A DNA stretch of 64,000 nucleotides from JAAYUD01 sp963676865. GTDB lineage: Bacteria; Bacteroidota; Bacteroidia; Bacteroidales; Bacteroidaceae. Made by a program: the position numbers and the translations under genes. This document shows positions 1-9,195 of the stretch, one piece after another. The first letter of the stretch is position 1. Every line of letters starts with the position of its first letter. The stretch spans positions 2,108,001-2,172,000 of the forward strand of contig CAXXSS010000001.1 of NCBI GenBank assembly GCA_963676865.2. Reading direction: 5' to 3'. The notes beneath the pieces are model-generated. The model saw only the letters and a program-made list of their open reading frames with translations. It made no database searches and was not told the origin of the DNA.

Positions 1-470
1 TAACATACGGTTGATTTTTCTGAATGCTAAGGCAATTCCCCAAATTGAGATATATCATAATACTCTTTTGCTGCGATTTATTTTACTTAAACAACTTTTC
101 TTTAAAAATCGTACCCTTTTCATTTTTTTAATCGTATTAGGTTTACAAACTGTTCTTAAATGATAGAACAGGGAAACGATGTGTCAAATATCAGTGTGCT
201 GATAGAACAGGCCTTTGCCGCTTGATGGGCGCTCGGACAAAACGTTGTGAATGATTGTTCGGCTAACCTCGTGAATAGCGGTGCAAGTTTGTTTAAAATG
301 TGTTGGATGCTAGAGAGAGATGTGATGTTTAGAAAACCCAAATCAGATTGAATGTAAGATAGTGTCTTAGAATATTTTTCTATACACTGAAATGAATACT
401 ATGTTCAAAAGAATAAAAATAGCATGAAAACGTAATTGCTGGTTTTATTTTCTATATTAAAATAAGATTA

Positions 471-500
471 ATTGTTCTATATTCTAAATATGTATCTTTG
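471..500 (+). promoter_or_regulatory. Bacteroidota-type promoter of the first SusCD locus
   Basis: A TATCTTTG -7 box lies at 493-500, with ATTG at 471-474 and 18 bases between them. This is close to the Bacteroidota housekeeping consensus TTTG-N19-21-TAnnTTTG. I see no second -7 match before the SusC start at 803, so the SusC transcript probably starts near 507 and has a leader of about 300 nt containing a small ORF. Confidence 0.6.
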
Positions 501-570
501 CAATAGAAATTAATTCTTTTTTATAAAGTTTATATTTACCGACAACGTATTAAGCAGACAATAAAGAGAT

Positions 571-699
571 ATGAATACATTAGAAAAATTGTTTATGGTC
601 TATCAGGTCATTACTACCGTTTGTTTGAGAGATATGTGTCTAATTGTCAATGATGTTCGGGATAATAAGTTTGATGATAAACTCTTTGAATGTCAATAG
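571..699 (+). CDS. Small leader ORF (42 aa) upstream of SusC, function unknown
   Basis: An ATG preceded by AAAGAG opens a 42-codon frame that begins MNTLEKLFMVYQ and ends in TAG. It lies between the consensus promoter at 471-500 and the SusC gene at 803, so it should be on the same mRNA. I do not recognise the peptide. It has a hydrophobic middle and an acidic C-terminal third (NDVRDNKFDD). It could be a real small protein, a leader peptide that affects translation of the SusC mRNA, or a chance frame. Only its position and the plausible ribosome site support it. Confidence 0.3.
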   Translation: MNTLEKLFMVYQVITTVCLRDMCLIVNDVRDNKFDDKLFECQ

Positions 700-802
700 A
701 GAATTTTACTTAAAATGATATAGAATTGTAGTCTGACCGCTATCAAGAAAGCTCCTTAATGATTGGAAATATTTGTTCCATTTTAAAATAATAAACCCAC
801 AC

Positions 803-3800
803 ATGAAAAAAGGCAAATTGTTGACTCTTGTCGTTTTTGTCCTTACTCTTTTTTGTGCATCGTTTGTTGATGCACAGGAAGAAAAGGGGAAAACGATAAC
901 GATGGATTTTCAGAACGAAAATATGGCGACGGTTCTGAAACGTTTGGAAAAGGCGTCGGGATATAAAATCCTGTTTACCTACGATGATGTCAATCGCTTT
1001 ACTACAAGCGGAAAGCTAAAGAATGTTTCTATTCACGAAGCTTTAAAAACAATTATCGGAAATAAACCATTGGATTTTGTAATCGACGGGAAATTTATCA
1101 ACGTGACGTTGAAACAAGTGAAGATGAAGCGATTATCGAGAACGGCACTGACTAAAGTGCTTGGCATCGTGATTGCCGATGAAAAGGGTGAACCTACTCC
1201 TGTGATCGGTGCCACTGTCAAAGTGAAAAGCTCTGGTAAAGGAGCGGTAACCGACAGTAACGGGCACTTCGAATTGACGGATGTGATAGAGGGAGAAGAC
1301 TTAATCGTATCGTATATCGGTATGCAGACTCGCACGATACCTGCCCAACAAAGAGTAACTGTTCGTATGAAAGACAATGTGCAGTGTCTGGACGAAGTAG
1401 TGGTAACGGGTCTGTTCAATTACCGTGCGGCGAGTTTCACCGGTTCGGCAAGAACTTATACAAAGGACGATTTACAATCGGTAGGCAATCAAAATCTGTT
1501 GAAGAGTCTGAGCAATTTGGACCCTTCGTTTGTGATTGACGATAATTATACCAATGGCTCAAACCCGAATGCATTCAATAATATCAACATACGTGGTAAC
1601 GCTTCGTTCACGGGACTGCAAAGCGAATACGACGGCAATCCCAACGAACCTCTTTTTATTGTAGATGGATTTGAAGCCACCCGTGAGCAAGTGTTTGATT
1701 TGGATATGAATCGTGTGAAATCTGTTACTGTATTGAAAGATGCGGCGGCCAAAGCTCTTTATGGATCGAAAGCAGCCAATGGCGTAGTTGTAGTGGAAAC
1801 AAAAGAGCCCGAAAGAGGTAGACTCCGACTTACTTATACGGGCGACTTGAATGTGGAGGCTCCCGATTTGTCTTCTTACAACTTGTGCAATTCGGCAGAG
1901 AAGCTACAGGCAGAGTTGAATGCCGGTCGGTATTTGGCTGCGTCGGCATATCACAATGAATATCTGCAAGAAGAATATAACGATCTGAAGACGAGTGTGG
2001 CTCAGGGTGTCGATACTTATTGGCTTGCCAAACCTTTGCGCTCGGGTGTAGGTCAGAAACATTCGATGTATATGGAAGGTGGCGATGACCGGATGCGTTA
2101 TAGCGGTACATTTACTTACAATGGTATTACCGGTGCAATGAAAGGTTCGGACCGTAGAACCATCTCGGGTAACATCAAGATGGCTTATCGCTATAAGTCT
2201 TTATTATTCAGCAACTCTTTGTCTGTAACATCTAATAAGGCAGACGATTCTCCTTACGGATCTTTCTCCGATTATTCTTCGGCAAACCCTTATTATACTC
2301 CTTATGACGAAAATGGAAATCTGAAAAAAATATTGGGCGCTTATACTTATCCGGGTAGCAATGGTGCGTCGAGCTCTGTGACTTACTACAATCCTCTGTA
2401 CAATGCTTCTATCGGTACAAAAAACTTTTCGCAGTATACCGAATATACGGAGAATTTCTATATTGAATGGCGTCCGATAGAGAGTTTCAGAATGTCGGGC
2501 CGTGTAGGCTATACTTATCAGACGAATAAGAGAGAAGACTTTTATCCGGGCGACCATACAAAATTTGTCGATTGGACAGGTGATCAGTATTATCTGAGAG
2601 GTTCTTATTCGATTACCGATGGCGAGTCGGCTACACTCTCTTCGGATATTACAGCCAATTATACAGGCCAGTTTGGCAAACATATGATATTGGCAAATGC
2701 CGCATGGAGCTTGAATGCCAACAATTACGATACACATGGTATGACAGCTTGGGGCTTTTTGAACAATCATGTGGATTATATCACTTTTGCCAAACAATAT
2801 GCCGAGAACGGAAAGCCTTCGGGTAGCGAAGGGACGACGCGTAGTATAGGTATAACCGGAGCGGTGAACTATTCTTATGACGACCGCTATTTGGCCGATC
2901 TGACATTGCGCTACAATGGCTCTTCGGTATTCGGAGCCGATAATCGTTGGGGAACATTCTGGTCGGTAGGTCTGGGTTGGAATATACAGAGAGAGAAGTT
3001 TATGAAAAGTCTTACTTTTGTCAACTTGCTGAAACTACGTGCTTCTTACGGATTGACGGGTAGCCAGAACTTCAACCCATATCAGGCAAAGGCAACTTAC
3101 AAATTCTATGATAGCATCGTATACGACAACATTGTAGGTGCATATCTGATGTCGATGCCCAACAAACGCTTGAAATGGCAACAAACAGCCGAGTTGAATA
3201 TGGGTTTTGATATGCAACTGTTCAAGACGTTGAATGTTCGTCTGGACGTGTACAACAACAAATCGAAAGACGCCTTGCTGGCAATGACGCTACCTACATC
3301 AACCGGTTTCAATTCTTATCAGGAGAATCTTGGTAATGTAGAGAATAAAGGTTTCGATGCGAGTATGAACTGGCGCTTTATTCAAAAAAAGGATTTCTAT
3401 TTGTCGGCGAACTTTTCGATAGGACACAACGTCAATAAGGTTACAAAGATTAGCGACGCGCTGAAGTCTTTCAACGAACAACAGCAGGATAATGCAAGCC
3501 AAAATGGTATGACTTCACCCATCTTACGCTATGAGAATGGCCAATCGATGACAGCTATATGGGCTGTTCAGTCGTTGGGTATCGATCCGATTACCGGACA
3601 GGAATTGTTCCGAAAGAAAGATGGAACAACCACTTATGACTATAGCTACGATGACTATATCGTTGCCGGAGATAGCAATCCCAAGTATCATGGCAATTTC
3701 GGATTGAGTGGAGAGTACAAAGGTGCCGGTTTGAGCTGTTCTTTCAGCTATCGTACTGGTGGAGACTATTACAATCAGACTTTAGTGAATAGAGTGGAAA

Positions 3801-4138
3801 ATGTAGATATCGCTTACAATGTAGACCGTAGAGTATTGAGCGATAGTTGGAATAAAGTGGGCGATATAGCTAAGTATAAAAAAATAAATGATACGCCTTC
3901 TAAAACTTATCCGACTACTCGTTTCATCGAAAAGAATAATGAATTGCAATTGGCTTCGTTCTCTTGCTATTATGACTTCAAGTATCTTACCGACTTCTTG
4001 CAGAAAATTAAAGTAGAACGTCTGAAAGCTTCTTTCTACATGAACGATCTGTTTCGTATATCTACAGTGAAAACCGAACGGGGATTGGATTATCCTTATG
4101 CTCGATCGTTCTCTTTTTCTTTATCGGCAACATTCTAA
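803..4138 (+). CDS. SusC/RagA-family TonB-dependent outer-membrane transporter with STN domain
   Basis: This is a large TonB-dependent porin of the SusC class, expected to carry an oligomeric nutrient across the outer membrane together with the SusD partner encoded next. I chose the start at MKKGKLLTLVVF because it gives a clean signal peptide ending near DAQ; an in-frame ATG at 773 would add ten residues before it. In order the protein has an STN domain (about residues 30-100), a carboxypeptidase-like regulatory domain (about 115-195, GATVKVKSSGKGAVTDSNG), a LDEVVVTG linker, a plug (about 200-330) and a long barrel ending in SLSATF, with the terminal aromatic residue usual for barrels. Length (about 1111 aa) is normal. 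An STN domain usually signals to a FecR anti-sigma factor, yet none is adjacent. SusD follows after 2 bases. Substrate unknown. Confidence 0.95.
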   Translation: MKKGKLLTLVVFVLTLFCASFVDAQEEKGKTITMDFQNENMATVLKRLEKASGYKILFTYDDVNRFTTSGKLKNVSIHEALKTIIGNKPLDFVIDGKFINVTLKQVKMKRLSRTALTKVLGIVIADEKGEPTPVIGATVKVKSSGKGAVTDSNGHFELTDVIEGEDLIVSYIGMQTRTIPAQQRVTVRMKDNVQCLDEVVVTGLFNYRAASFTGSARTYTKDDLQSVGNQNLLKSLSNLDPSFVIDDNYTNGSNPNAFNNINIRGNASFTGLQSEYDGNPNEPLFIVDGFEATREQVFDLDMNRVKSVTVLKDAAAKALYGSKAANGVVVVETKEPERGRLRLTYTGDLNVEAPDLSSYNLCNSAEKLQAELNAGRYLAASAYHNEYLQEEYNDLKTSVAQGVDTYWLAKPLRSGVGQKHSMYMEGGDDRMRYSGTFTYNGITGAMKGSDRRTISGNIKMAYRYKSLLFSNSLSVTSNKADDSPYGSFSDYSSANPYYTPYDENGNLKKILGAYTYPGSNGASSSVTYYNPLYNASIGTKNFSQYTEYTENFYIEWRPIESFRMSGRVGYTYQTNKREDFYPGDHTKFVDWTGDQYYLRGSYSITDGESATLSSDITANYTGQFGKHMILANAAWSLNANNYDTHGMTAWGFLNNHVDYITFAKQYAENGKPSGSEGTTRSIGITGAVNYSYDDRYLADLTLRYNGSSVFGADNRWGTFWSVGLGWNIQREKFMKSLTFVNLLKLRASYGLTGSQNFNPYQAKATYKFYDSIVYDNIVGAYLMSMPNKRLKWQQTAELNMGFDMQLFKTLNVRLDVYNNKSKDALLAMTLPTSTGFNSYQENLGNVENKGFDASMNWRFIQKKDFYLSANFSIGHNVNKVTKISDALKSFNEQQQDNASQNGMTSPILRYENGQSMTAIWAVQSLGIDPITGQELFRKKDGTTTYDYSYDDYIVAGDSNPKYHGNFGLSGEYKGAGLSCSFSYRTGGDYYNQTLVNRVENVDIAYNVDRRVLSDSWNKVGDIAKYKKINDTPSKTYPTTRFIEKNNELQLASFSCYYDFKYLTDFLQKIKVERLKASFYMNDLFRISTVKTERGLDYPYARSFSFSLSATF

Positions 4139-4140
4139 AT

Positions 4141-5580
4141 ATGAAAATCATGAAATATAGAAACATAATATTGACTGGTGTACTCCTGTTTATGATAGGG
4201 ACATCAATGGTATCTTGCAACAATTGGTTGGACGTTCAACCCAAGTCGCAAGTAGAAGACAGCGAACTTTTTACTTCGGAACAAGGCTTTAAAGAGGCGC
4301 TTGCCGGTGTGTATTCTTCGATGGCTTCTGAAAGTACTTATTCGAAAGAAATGCTCTTCGGGACAATCGGGATATTGGGTCACGAATGGGACAATTATCC
4401 AACATCTTACACCGATATGGTCGATTACCAATACTCGGCAGCTACTCCTTCTGCTCTGATTGCAAAAATATGGTCGACTTCGTATAATTCGATTGCGAAT
4501 ATCAATAACTTGGTAAACCAGATAGATGGCAATAAAAATCTGTTCCACAAGAATAACTATTCCATTATCAAAGGGGAGGCTTTCGCTTTACGCGCTTTTC
4601 TTCATTTCGATTTGTTGCGTTGTTTTGGTGTGAGCTATGCTGTCAATTCAAACATGCCTTCTATTCCTTATAGCACAGATCTTACTTATAAAATATTTCC
4701 GCAACTCGCGGTTAGTAAAGTGGCAGAAAGTGTTATAAAAGATCTGTTGGATGCCGAGGCTCTGTTGAAGGTCGATCCTATTGCTACGGGCGAAAAAATT
4801 ACTGAAACAGAAGATAACGGTTACCTGAAGAATAGGCAGATGCATCTAAACTATTATGCCGTGAAGGGTTTGGAGGCACGCGTATATATGTGGATGCAAG
4901 ATTATGCTAAAGCTCGGGCTTGTGCCTTGGAGGTTATTCATTCCACCTCTTTCAGTTGGTCTAAAGGTAGCGATATGCAGCTTGGATATGATTATGCATT
5001 TGCACCCGAACAATTGTTTGCTCTCAATAATACGAATATGTCTACGCTAAGCGATACTTACTTCAATGAAAGCAGCAATACGACAAGCTTTTATCTCAAC
5101 GAAACGTCATTGCTCCAATATTATGATTCTCATACCGAAGATTATCGTTACGTCTATTTGTTCAAGAGTGGTACGACGGGTGAGTCTGTAACCAATCGGT
5201 ATCTGATGAAATACAATAAGACTAAGTCTGATGATGCTTATTATTTAAATAAAATGCCGATGATTCGTTTGAGCGAGATGTATCTGATTCTTTCCGAATG
5301 TGATTATCGTACTACCGGCAGTGGATTGACATATCTGAATGTACTTAGAGAGGCGCGCGATCTGGCACCGCTGGATACAGATCCCACCGATTACTACACC
5401 GAGCTTATTCGAGAATATCGTCGGGAATTTATAGGCGAAGGACAATTGTTTTTCCTTTATAAGCGCCTCAATAGAGAAACCGTGATAGGTTCGGATGCCG
5501 ATATGATTGGTGAAAAAGCTTATACTTTCCCCATTCCGTTGTCGGAGACTGAAGCATCGCAACGCGCAAATAATAGATAA
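4141..5580 (+). CDS. SusD/RagB-family nutrient-binding lipoprotein
   Basis: This is the SusD-like surface lipoprotein that caps the SusC channel and binds the substrate. A signal peptide ends in a lipobox with the lipid-accepting Cys at residue 26 (SMVSC). The mature protein opens with NNWLDVQPKSQ, the usual SusD start, and carries helical TPR-like segments such as LNYYAVKGLEARVYMWMQDY. The C-terminal IRLSEMYLILSEC followed by EYRREFIGEGQLFFLYKR is the conserved SusD end. At 479 residues it is of normal size. It starts 2 bases after the SusC stop; an alternative ATG lies 9 bases further in. Confidence 0.95.
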   Translation: MKIMKYRNIILTGVLLFMIGTSMVSCNNWLDVQPKSQVEDSELFTSEQGFKEALAGVYSSMASESTYSKEMLFGTIGILGHEWDNYPTSYTDMVDYQYSAATPSALIAKIWSTSYNSIANINNLVNQIDGNKNLFHKNNYSIIKGEAFALRAFLHFDLLRCFGVSYAVNSNMPSIPYSTDLTYKIFPQLAVSKVAESVIKDLLDAEALLKVDPIATGEKITETEDNGYLKNRQMHLNYYAVKGLEARVYMWMQDYAKARACALEVIHSTSFSWSKGSDMQLGYDYAFAPEQLFALNNTNMSTLSDTYFNESSNTTSFYLNETSLLQYYDSHTEDYRYVYLFKSGTTGESVTNRYLMKYNKTKSDDAYYLNKMPMIRLSEMYLILSECDYRTTGSGLTYLNVLREARDLAPLDTDPTDYYTELIREYRREFIGEGQLFFLYKRLNRETVIGSDADMIGEKAYTFPIPLSETEASQRANNR

Positions 5581-5592
5581 ATGGAGGTTATT

Positions 5593-6360
5593 ATGAAATA
5601 TAAAAAGTACATATTTGTTTTTTGCTTGGCGGCAATCTGCTTATGCAGTTGCAGTAAAGATGAGACGCCTTTGTTTGATACATCTTATTCTGCTTTAAAT
5701 GTTTGGTTTGGTACTGCTGGATCAGTATTGGATAGTATCAATTATAATTACTCATATACTTTGGGCGAGAAAGACCTGATATTTCAGGCTCGCATCCTTG
5801 GCTCGGTGTCTAATGTGGATAGGACGTTCACGATTGAAGCTTTCAGTGGAGATATGACGGAGGCAAAGGGTAGTTTCTCGACAGATACTTATACCATAAA
5901 AGCCGGCGAGTCGAGTGCGGAATTTCCTATTCATTTTGATACTTCCAAGTTGAGCAACAGTGCATCTTTTACAACGAAAGATGGACATTTATGGTTTCGT
6001 CTAGTCGAAAATGCCTCTTTTGCTAAAGGTGCCGAATCGATGCAAATTTTGAAAGTTGTATTGAAGAATTATCTGAGCAAACCTACAGAATGGGATGTTG
6101 CAGCTTATCCTTTGAGAGCCTATTCTCTTTATTTTGGCAAGTATAGTAAAGTGAAATACCAGTTTATGATTCAAGAACTCGGTCTGGTGGACTTTCATAT
6201 TTCTTATACTGCCATAAAGCCTTATGATGAAGCGACTAATACACTGTCAGCCAATTATGTCAGCTATTTGGTACAGCGCATGCAGTTGGCTTTGGCTAAT
6301 TATAACGGCTCTCATACCACACCACTCATCGACGAGACAGGTGCTGCAGTTGTCTTTTAA
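5593..6360 (+). CDS. DUF4843-like surface lipoprotein of the SusCD locus
   Basis: This is a predicted lipoprotein of about 255 residues with a lipobox Cys at residue 20 (LCSC). The overall pattern (YSALNVWFG near the N-terminus, a strand-rich body with DRTFTIEAF and KAGESSAEFPIHFD) matches what I recall of DUF4843 proteins, which commonly follow SusC/SusD. It occupies the SusE/SusF position, so a surface glycan- or nutrient-binding role is inferred. I prefer the ATG at 5593 because the upstream in-frame ATG at 5581 overlaps GGAGG, which looks like the ribosome-binding site for 5593. Confidence 0.75.
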   Translation: MKYKKYIFVFCLAAICLCSCSKDETPLFDTSYSALNVWFGTAGSVLDSINYNYSYTLGEKDLIFQARILGSVSNVDRTFTIEAFSGDMTEAKGSFSTDTYTIKAGESSAEFPIHFDTSKLSNSASFTTKDGHLWFRLVENASFAKGAESMQILKVVLKNYLSKPTEWDVAAYPLRAYSLYFGKYSKVKYQFMIQELGLVDFHISYTAIKPYDEATNTLSANYVSYLVQRMQLALANYNGSHTTPLIDETGAAVVF

Positions 6361-6374
6361 CAATAAAATGAACA

Positions 6375-7952
6375 ATGATGGATAAATTATTTTTTAAAAT
6401 ACTATTTGTCAACCTTATCGGATTGATTTTGTTGGCTTCTTGTTATGATGACAAAGGTAATTATAATTACACCAATATAGATAAAGTTTCTGTAGATACC
6501 GTAGGCTTGGGTATCCAATCGTCTTATGTGGTATCGCGCTACGATACACTGAAAATGGCTCCGAATATTACTTTTAACGATGTTAAAGTAACCGACAACA
6601 GCGATGTGCCGTTGGAATATGTATGGACAATATATGTCGCTTCTACAGGTTCCAATTTGGATTATACGGTGGATACGATAGGAGTGTCTCGTAATCTGAA
6701 AGCACCCATCACTCGTACGGCGGGCGCATATTATGTACAACTCACTGTGAGGAATAAGAAGAATGATATTCGGTCATACTTTAAAGTGAACTGCCAGGTC
6801 GAAGAGTCTCTGACGGCAGGCTGGATGATACTTTATGAGCCGACTAACAAACCGGGAACATCAGATGTGGGACTGGTCGTTAACCCATGGGTGAAGAAGA
6901 ATATCACAAAAAACAAGGAGTTCTGGAATTTGTATTCGGCCTCAAACGGTGCTCCGGTCAATGGTGCACCACTTCGTGTGCTCCATACGGTTGTGACAGT
7001 AACAAATGATGAAGTTATAATCTCGACTGATCAGAATATGGTTGGTGTGAATCAGGGTACGTTTAGTAGAACGTTGGGTTTTAAAGATTTCTTTTACAAT
7101 GCACCTTCAGCCTCTAAAGTCTCTTATTATGGTGTGGGCGGAACTTCAACTCGTGCCGAAATGGTTATTAATGATAATAAGGTCTATTCTACAACATATA
7201 GCGCACTGAATCGAAACAATTTCTTTGGCGTTGCAAAGACGGGTACGTATGGAGAGTTAGCTCCTTGGGGAAGCGATGTGCATACGCCAAACTTCGATGT
7301 GGTCGTTTACGATCAGACTAATGGTAAGTTCATCTATACACCAAGAAATAAATTATCGTTTGCTCCGTTTGCGGCACAAGATCTTACAAGTGCGGCTTTT
7401 GATGTGAATAATACAGGTGGAATGAAACTGTTGATGGGTGATTGGGGATTTTCGTTCTATGATTATCTGTTGATGCAGAAAGATACCAAGTATTATCTGG
7501 CTGTAGCCAATTTCTATACATCGACAGCTGCAACTACTAATGTAGGTAGAGGATTGTACGATATTTCAAACTCTCCGGAAATAGCCAATGTTGCTAGTAT
7601 GACTGCTGCTTATACAGGCCAATATGTGTTGTATGGCGCAGGGTCGAGTGTCTATAATCTAATGTATAACTCTTCGACAGTGGCAAATAAACTTTGGGGA
7701 GCTGCATCGACCGATGAGAAAGTAACTTGTGTTCGCTTGCAGAAGTATTACTTCAGCTCATTTTATTTTGCGATTATGCCGAATCCCAATACGATCTTGC
7801 ATATTGCTACTTATAATGAAAAAACGGGAGAGGGAAAATTATATCAATATCAAATAAATGCGGCAAGTGGTGCTCTCTTGGGTGATCCGAAGGTGTACAC
7901 AGTGCCTGGTAGAGTGAAAGATATGGCATGGAAATATGTAATTGAATATTAA
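6375..7952 (+). CDS. PKD-like family lipoprotein of the SusCD locus
   Basis: This is a predicted lipoprotein of about 525 residues. The N-terminal hydrophobic stretch ends in LLASC and is followed by YDDKGNYNY, the opening I associate with the PKD-like family (PF16407) found beside DUF4843 and SusCD genes. A PKD/Ig-like region spans about residues 40-130 (PLEYVWTIYVAS, GAYYVQLTVRN). The remainder is strand-rich and may form a propeller, ending with a GRVKDMAWKYVIEY tail. It probably sits on the surface and helps bind the imported substrate. Two adjacent ATG codons make the start ambiguous by one residue. It is one transcriptional unit with its neighbours. Confidence 0.75.
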   Translation: MMDKLFFKILFVNLIGLILLASCYDDKGNYNYTNIDKVSVDTVGLGIQSSYVVSRYDTLKMAPNITFNDVKVTDNSDVPLEYVWTIYVASTGSNLDYTVDTIGVSRNLKAPITRTAGAYYVQLTVRNKKNDIRSYFKVNCQVEESLTAGWMILYEPTNKPGTSDVGLVVNPWVKKNITKNKEFWNLYSASNGAPVNGAPLRVLHTVVTVTNDEVIISTDQNMVGVNQGTFSRTLGFKDFFYNAPSASKVSYYGVGGTSTRAEMVINDNKVYSTTYSALNRNNFFGVAKTGTYGELAPWGSDVHTPNFDVVVYDQTNGKFIYTPRNKLSFAPFAAQDLTSAAFDVNNTGGMKLLMGDWGFSFYDYLLMQKDTKYYLAVANFYTSTAATTNVGRGLYDISNSPEIANVASMTAAYTGQYVLYGAGSSVYNLMYNSSTVANKLWGAASTDEKVTCVRLQKYYFSSFYFAIMPNPNTILHIATYNEKTGEGKLYQYQINAASGALLGDPKVYTVPGRVKDMAWKYVIEY

Positions 7953-7964
7953 ATAATAGAAACA

Positions 7965-9134
7965 ATGAAAGAATTGAAAAGAGTATTTTTGATATTATTT
8001 GTAGCTTGTCTGTTTGGACAAGTAAAGGGACAGGATACTAACACTAACAAAGGTATGGCTGTTGAGCCCGAAGGCACTTTGTTTAATCAAGCTGTGCAGA
8101 AAGCAAAACAGTTGAATAAACTAGTCTTCCTGGATTGTTATACCTCGTGGTGTGGCCCCTGTAAGATGATGGCAAGTAAAGTGTTTCCTCAAGAAGTGGT
8201 AGGGGATTTTATGAATCCGAAATATGTATGTATCAAAATCAATATGGAGCAGGGTGAAGGAGTAGCGCTTGCAAAGAAGTTTCAAATCTCTGCCTATCCC
8301 ACATTTATTATCTTTAATGGTAACGGACAGGAAATCGGTCGATTCTTAGGAGGATGTCCTGCCGAAGAGTTTATAAAGAAAGTGCAGACTGCCAGTATAG
8401 ACAATGGATCTGCCGAGATGGACAAACGTTTTGCTGATGGTGATCGAAGCGAAGAGTTTCTTCTCAGTTATCTTAAAACGTTGAGTAGCGCTTATAAACG
8501 CGATCAATGTAATGCGGTTACAGAAGAATTGCTAAAAGGGAAGGAAAAAACATTTGCTGCCAGCAAGCTATTGGCCGAAATGTTTATGCGTAATATCAAT
8601 AATCCATTTTGTCCGGCTTTTATCTATACGGCAAAATATCCCGAAAAGCTTATCGAAACAATAGGTGAGGTCCCAGTTCGGATGAAATTGAATAGCGTAT
8701 GGGCCGGTTATGGACGCGATTTGGTAGTCGATGAAAATGGGAAAAAGGAAATTGATACCGACAAGTTGCAGAAATGGATCAAACTGATGGACGAATGTAA
8801 TGTCGAGAATCGCGAGGAAATTCGGTTAAGTACATTGATTAATATCACCGGTCTGCAAGAAAATTGGGATGCTTATATTGGTTATATCAATGAATATTGG
8901 AATAACCCTACATTGGATGTGACCGATCTCAATCTTTGCAAATGGTGTACTCCCATCATAAGAAAATGTAAAGAGAAAGGCCCTCGTCATGGAGCTCTTG
9001 TCTTATTGCAGAAAAGACTCGCCGATTTGGAATCGGGGAAAAGACTTCCACAAACCAAACAGGGGAACATGACTCTCTCTGGAGATTTGAGTAAAGCAAT
9101 GAAGATGATTATTGACGAATTGCAGAAGGACTAA
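7965..9134 (+). CDS. Secreted thioredoxin-fold protein (WCGPC) at the end of the SusCD operon
   Basis: A signal peptide (residues 1 to about 22, ending VKGQ) precedes a thioredoxin domain with the active site SWCGPC (Cys63 and Cys66) and the cis-proline region ISAYPTF. About 230 further residues follow with no motif that I know. It should act as a periplasmic thiol-disulfide oxidoreductase. Its place as last gene of the SusCD operon, 12 bases after the PKD-like gene, suggests that it serves the locus, perhaps by handling disulfides of the lipoproteins or of a peptide substrate. That link is inference. Confidence 0.85.
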   Translation: MKELKRVFLILFVACLFGQVKGQDTNTNKGMAVEPEGTLFNQAVQKAKQLNKLVFLDCYTSWCGPCKMMASKVFPQEVVGDFMNPKYVCIKINMEQGEGVALAKKFQISAYPTFIIFNGNGQEIGRFLGGCPAEEFIKKVQTASIDNGSAEMDKRFADGDRSEEFLLSYLKTLSSAYKRDQCNAVTEELLKGKEKTFAASKLLAEMFMRNINNPFCPAFIYTAKYPEKLIETIGEVPVRMKLNSVWAGYGRDLVVDENGKKEIDTDKLQKWIKLMDECNVENREEIRLSTLINITGLQENWDAYIGYINEYWNNPTLDVTDLNLCKWCTPIIRKCKEKGPRHGALVLLQKRLADLESGKRLPQTKQGNMTLSGDLSKAMKMIIDELQKD

Positions 9135-9140
9135 TATTAT

Positions 9141-9186
9141 TGACATGTACTGAATAAGTTGACACAAACTTATTCAGTGCGTGTCA
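9141..9186. repeat. Solo IS3-type left end forming a 20-bp stem-loop
   Basis: Bases 9141-9176 are identical to the left end of the IS3-family element at 54568-54603 (TGACATGTACTGAATAAG and onward), but no transposase follows. The segment also folds on itself: 9141-9160 pairs with 9167-9186 (18 Watson-Crick and 2 G-U pairs, loop GACACA). It lies 6 bases after the stop of the SusCD operon, so the hairpin may now end that transcript, although no T-run follows. It is either a vestige of a deleted IS copy or a shared palindromic motif. Confidence 0.6.
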
Positions 9187-9195
9187 GTTAATGCT

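Noticed and set aside
1..10. TAACATACGG at the window start, equal to the start of the 23-bp stem at 52791
   Set aside because: Ten bases only, the flanks do not match, and the left context is outside the window; chance cannot be excluded.
156..341. Minus-strand 61-codon frame
   Set aside because: It lacks a ribosome site and any domain and overlaps a plus-strand frame that is equally weak; chance is the simpler reading.
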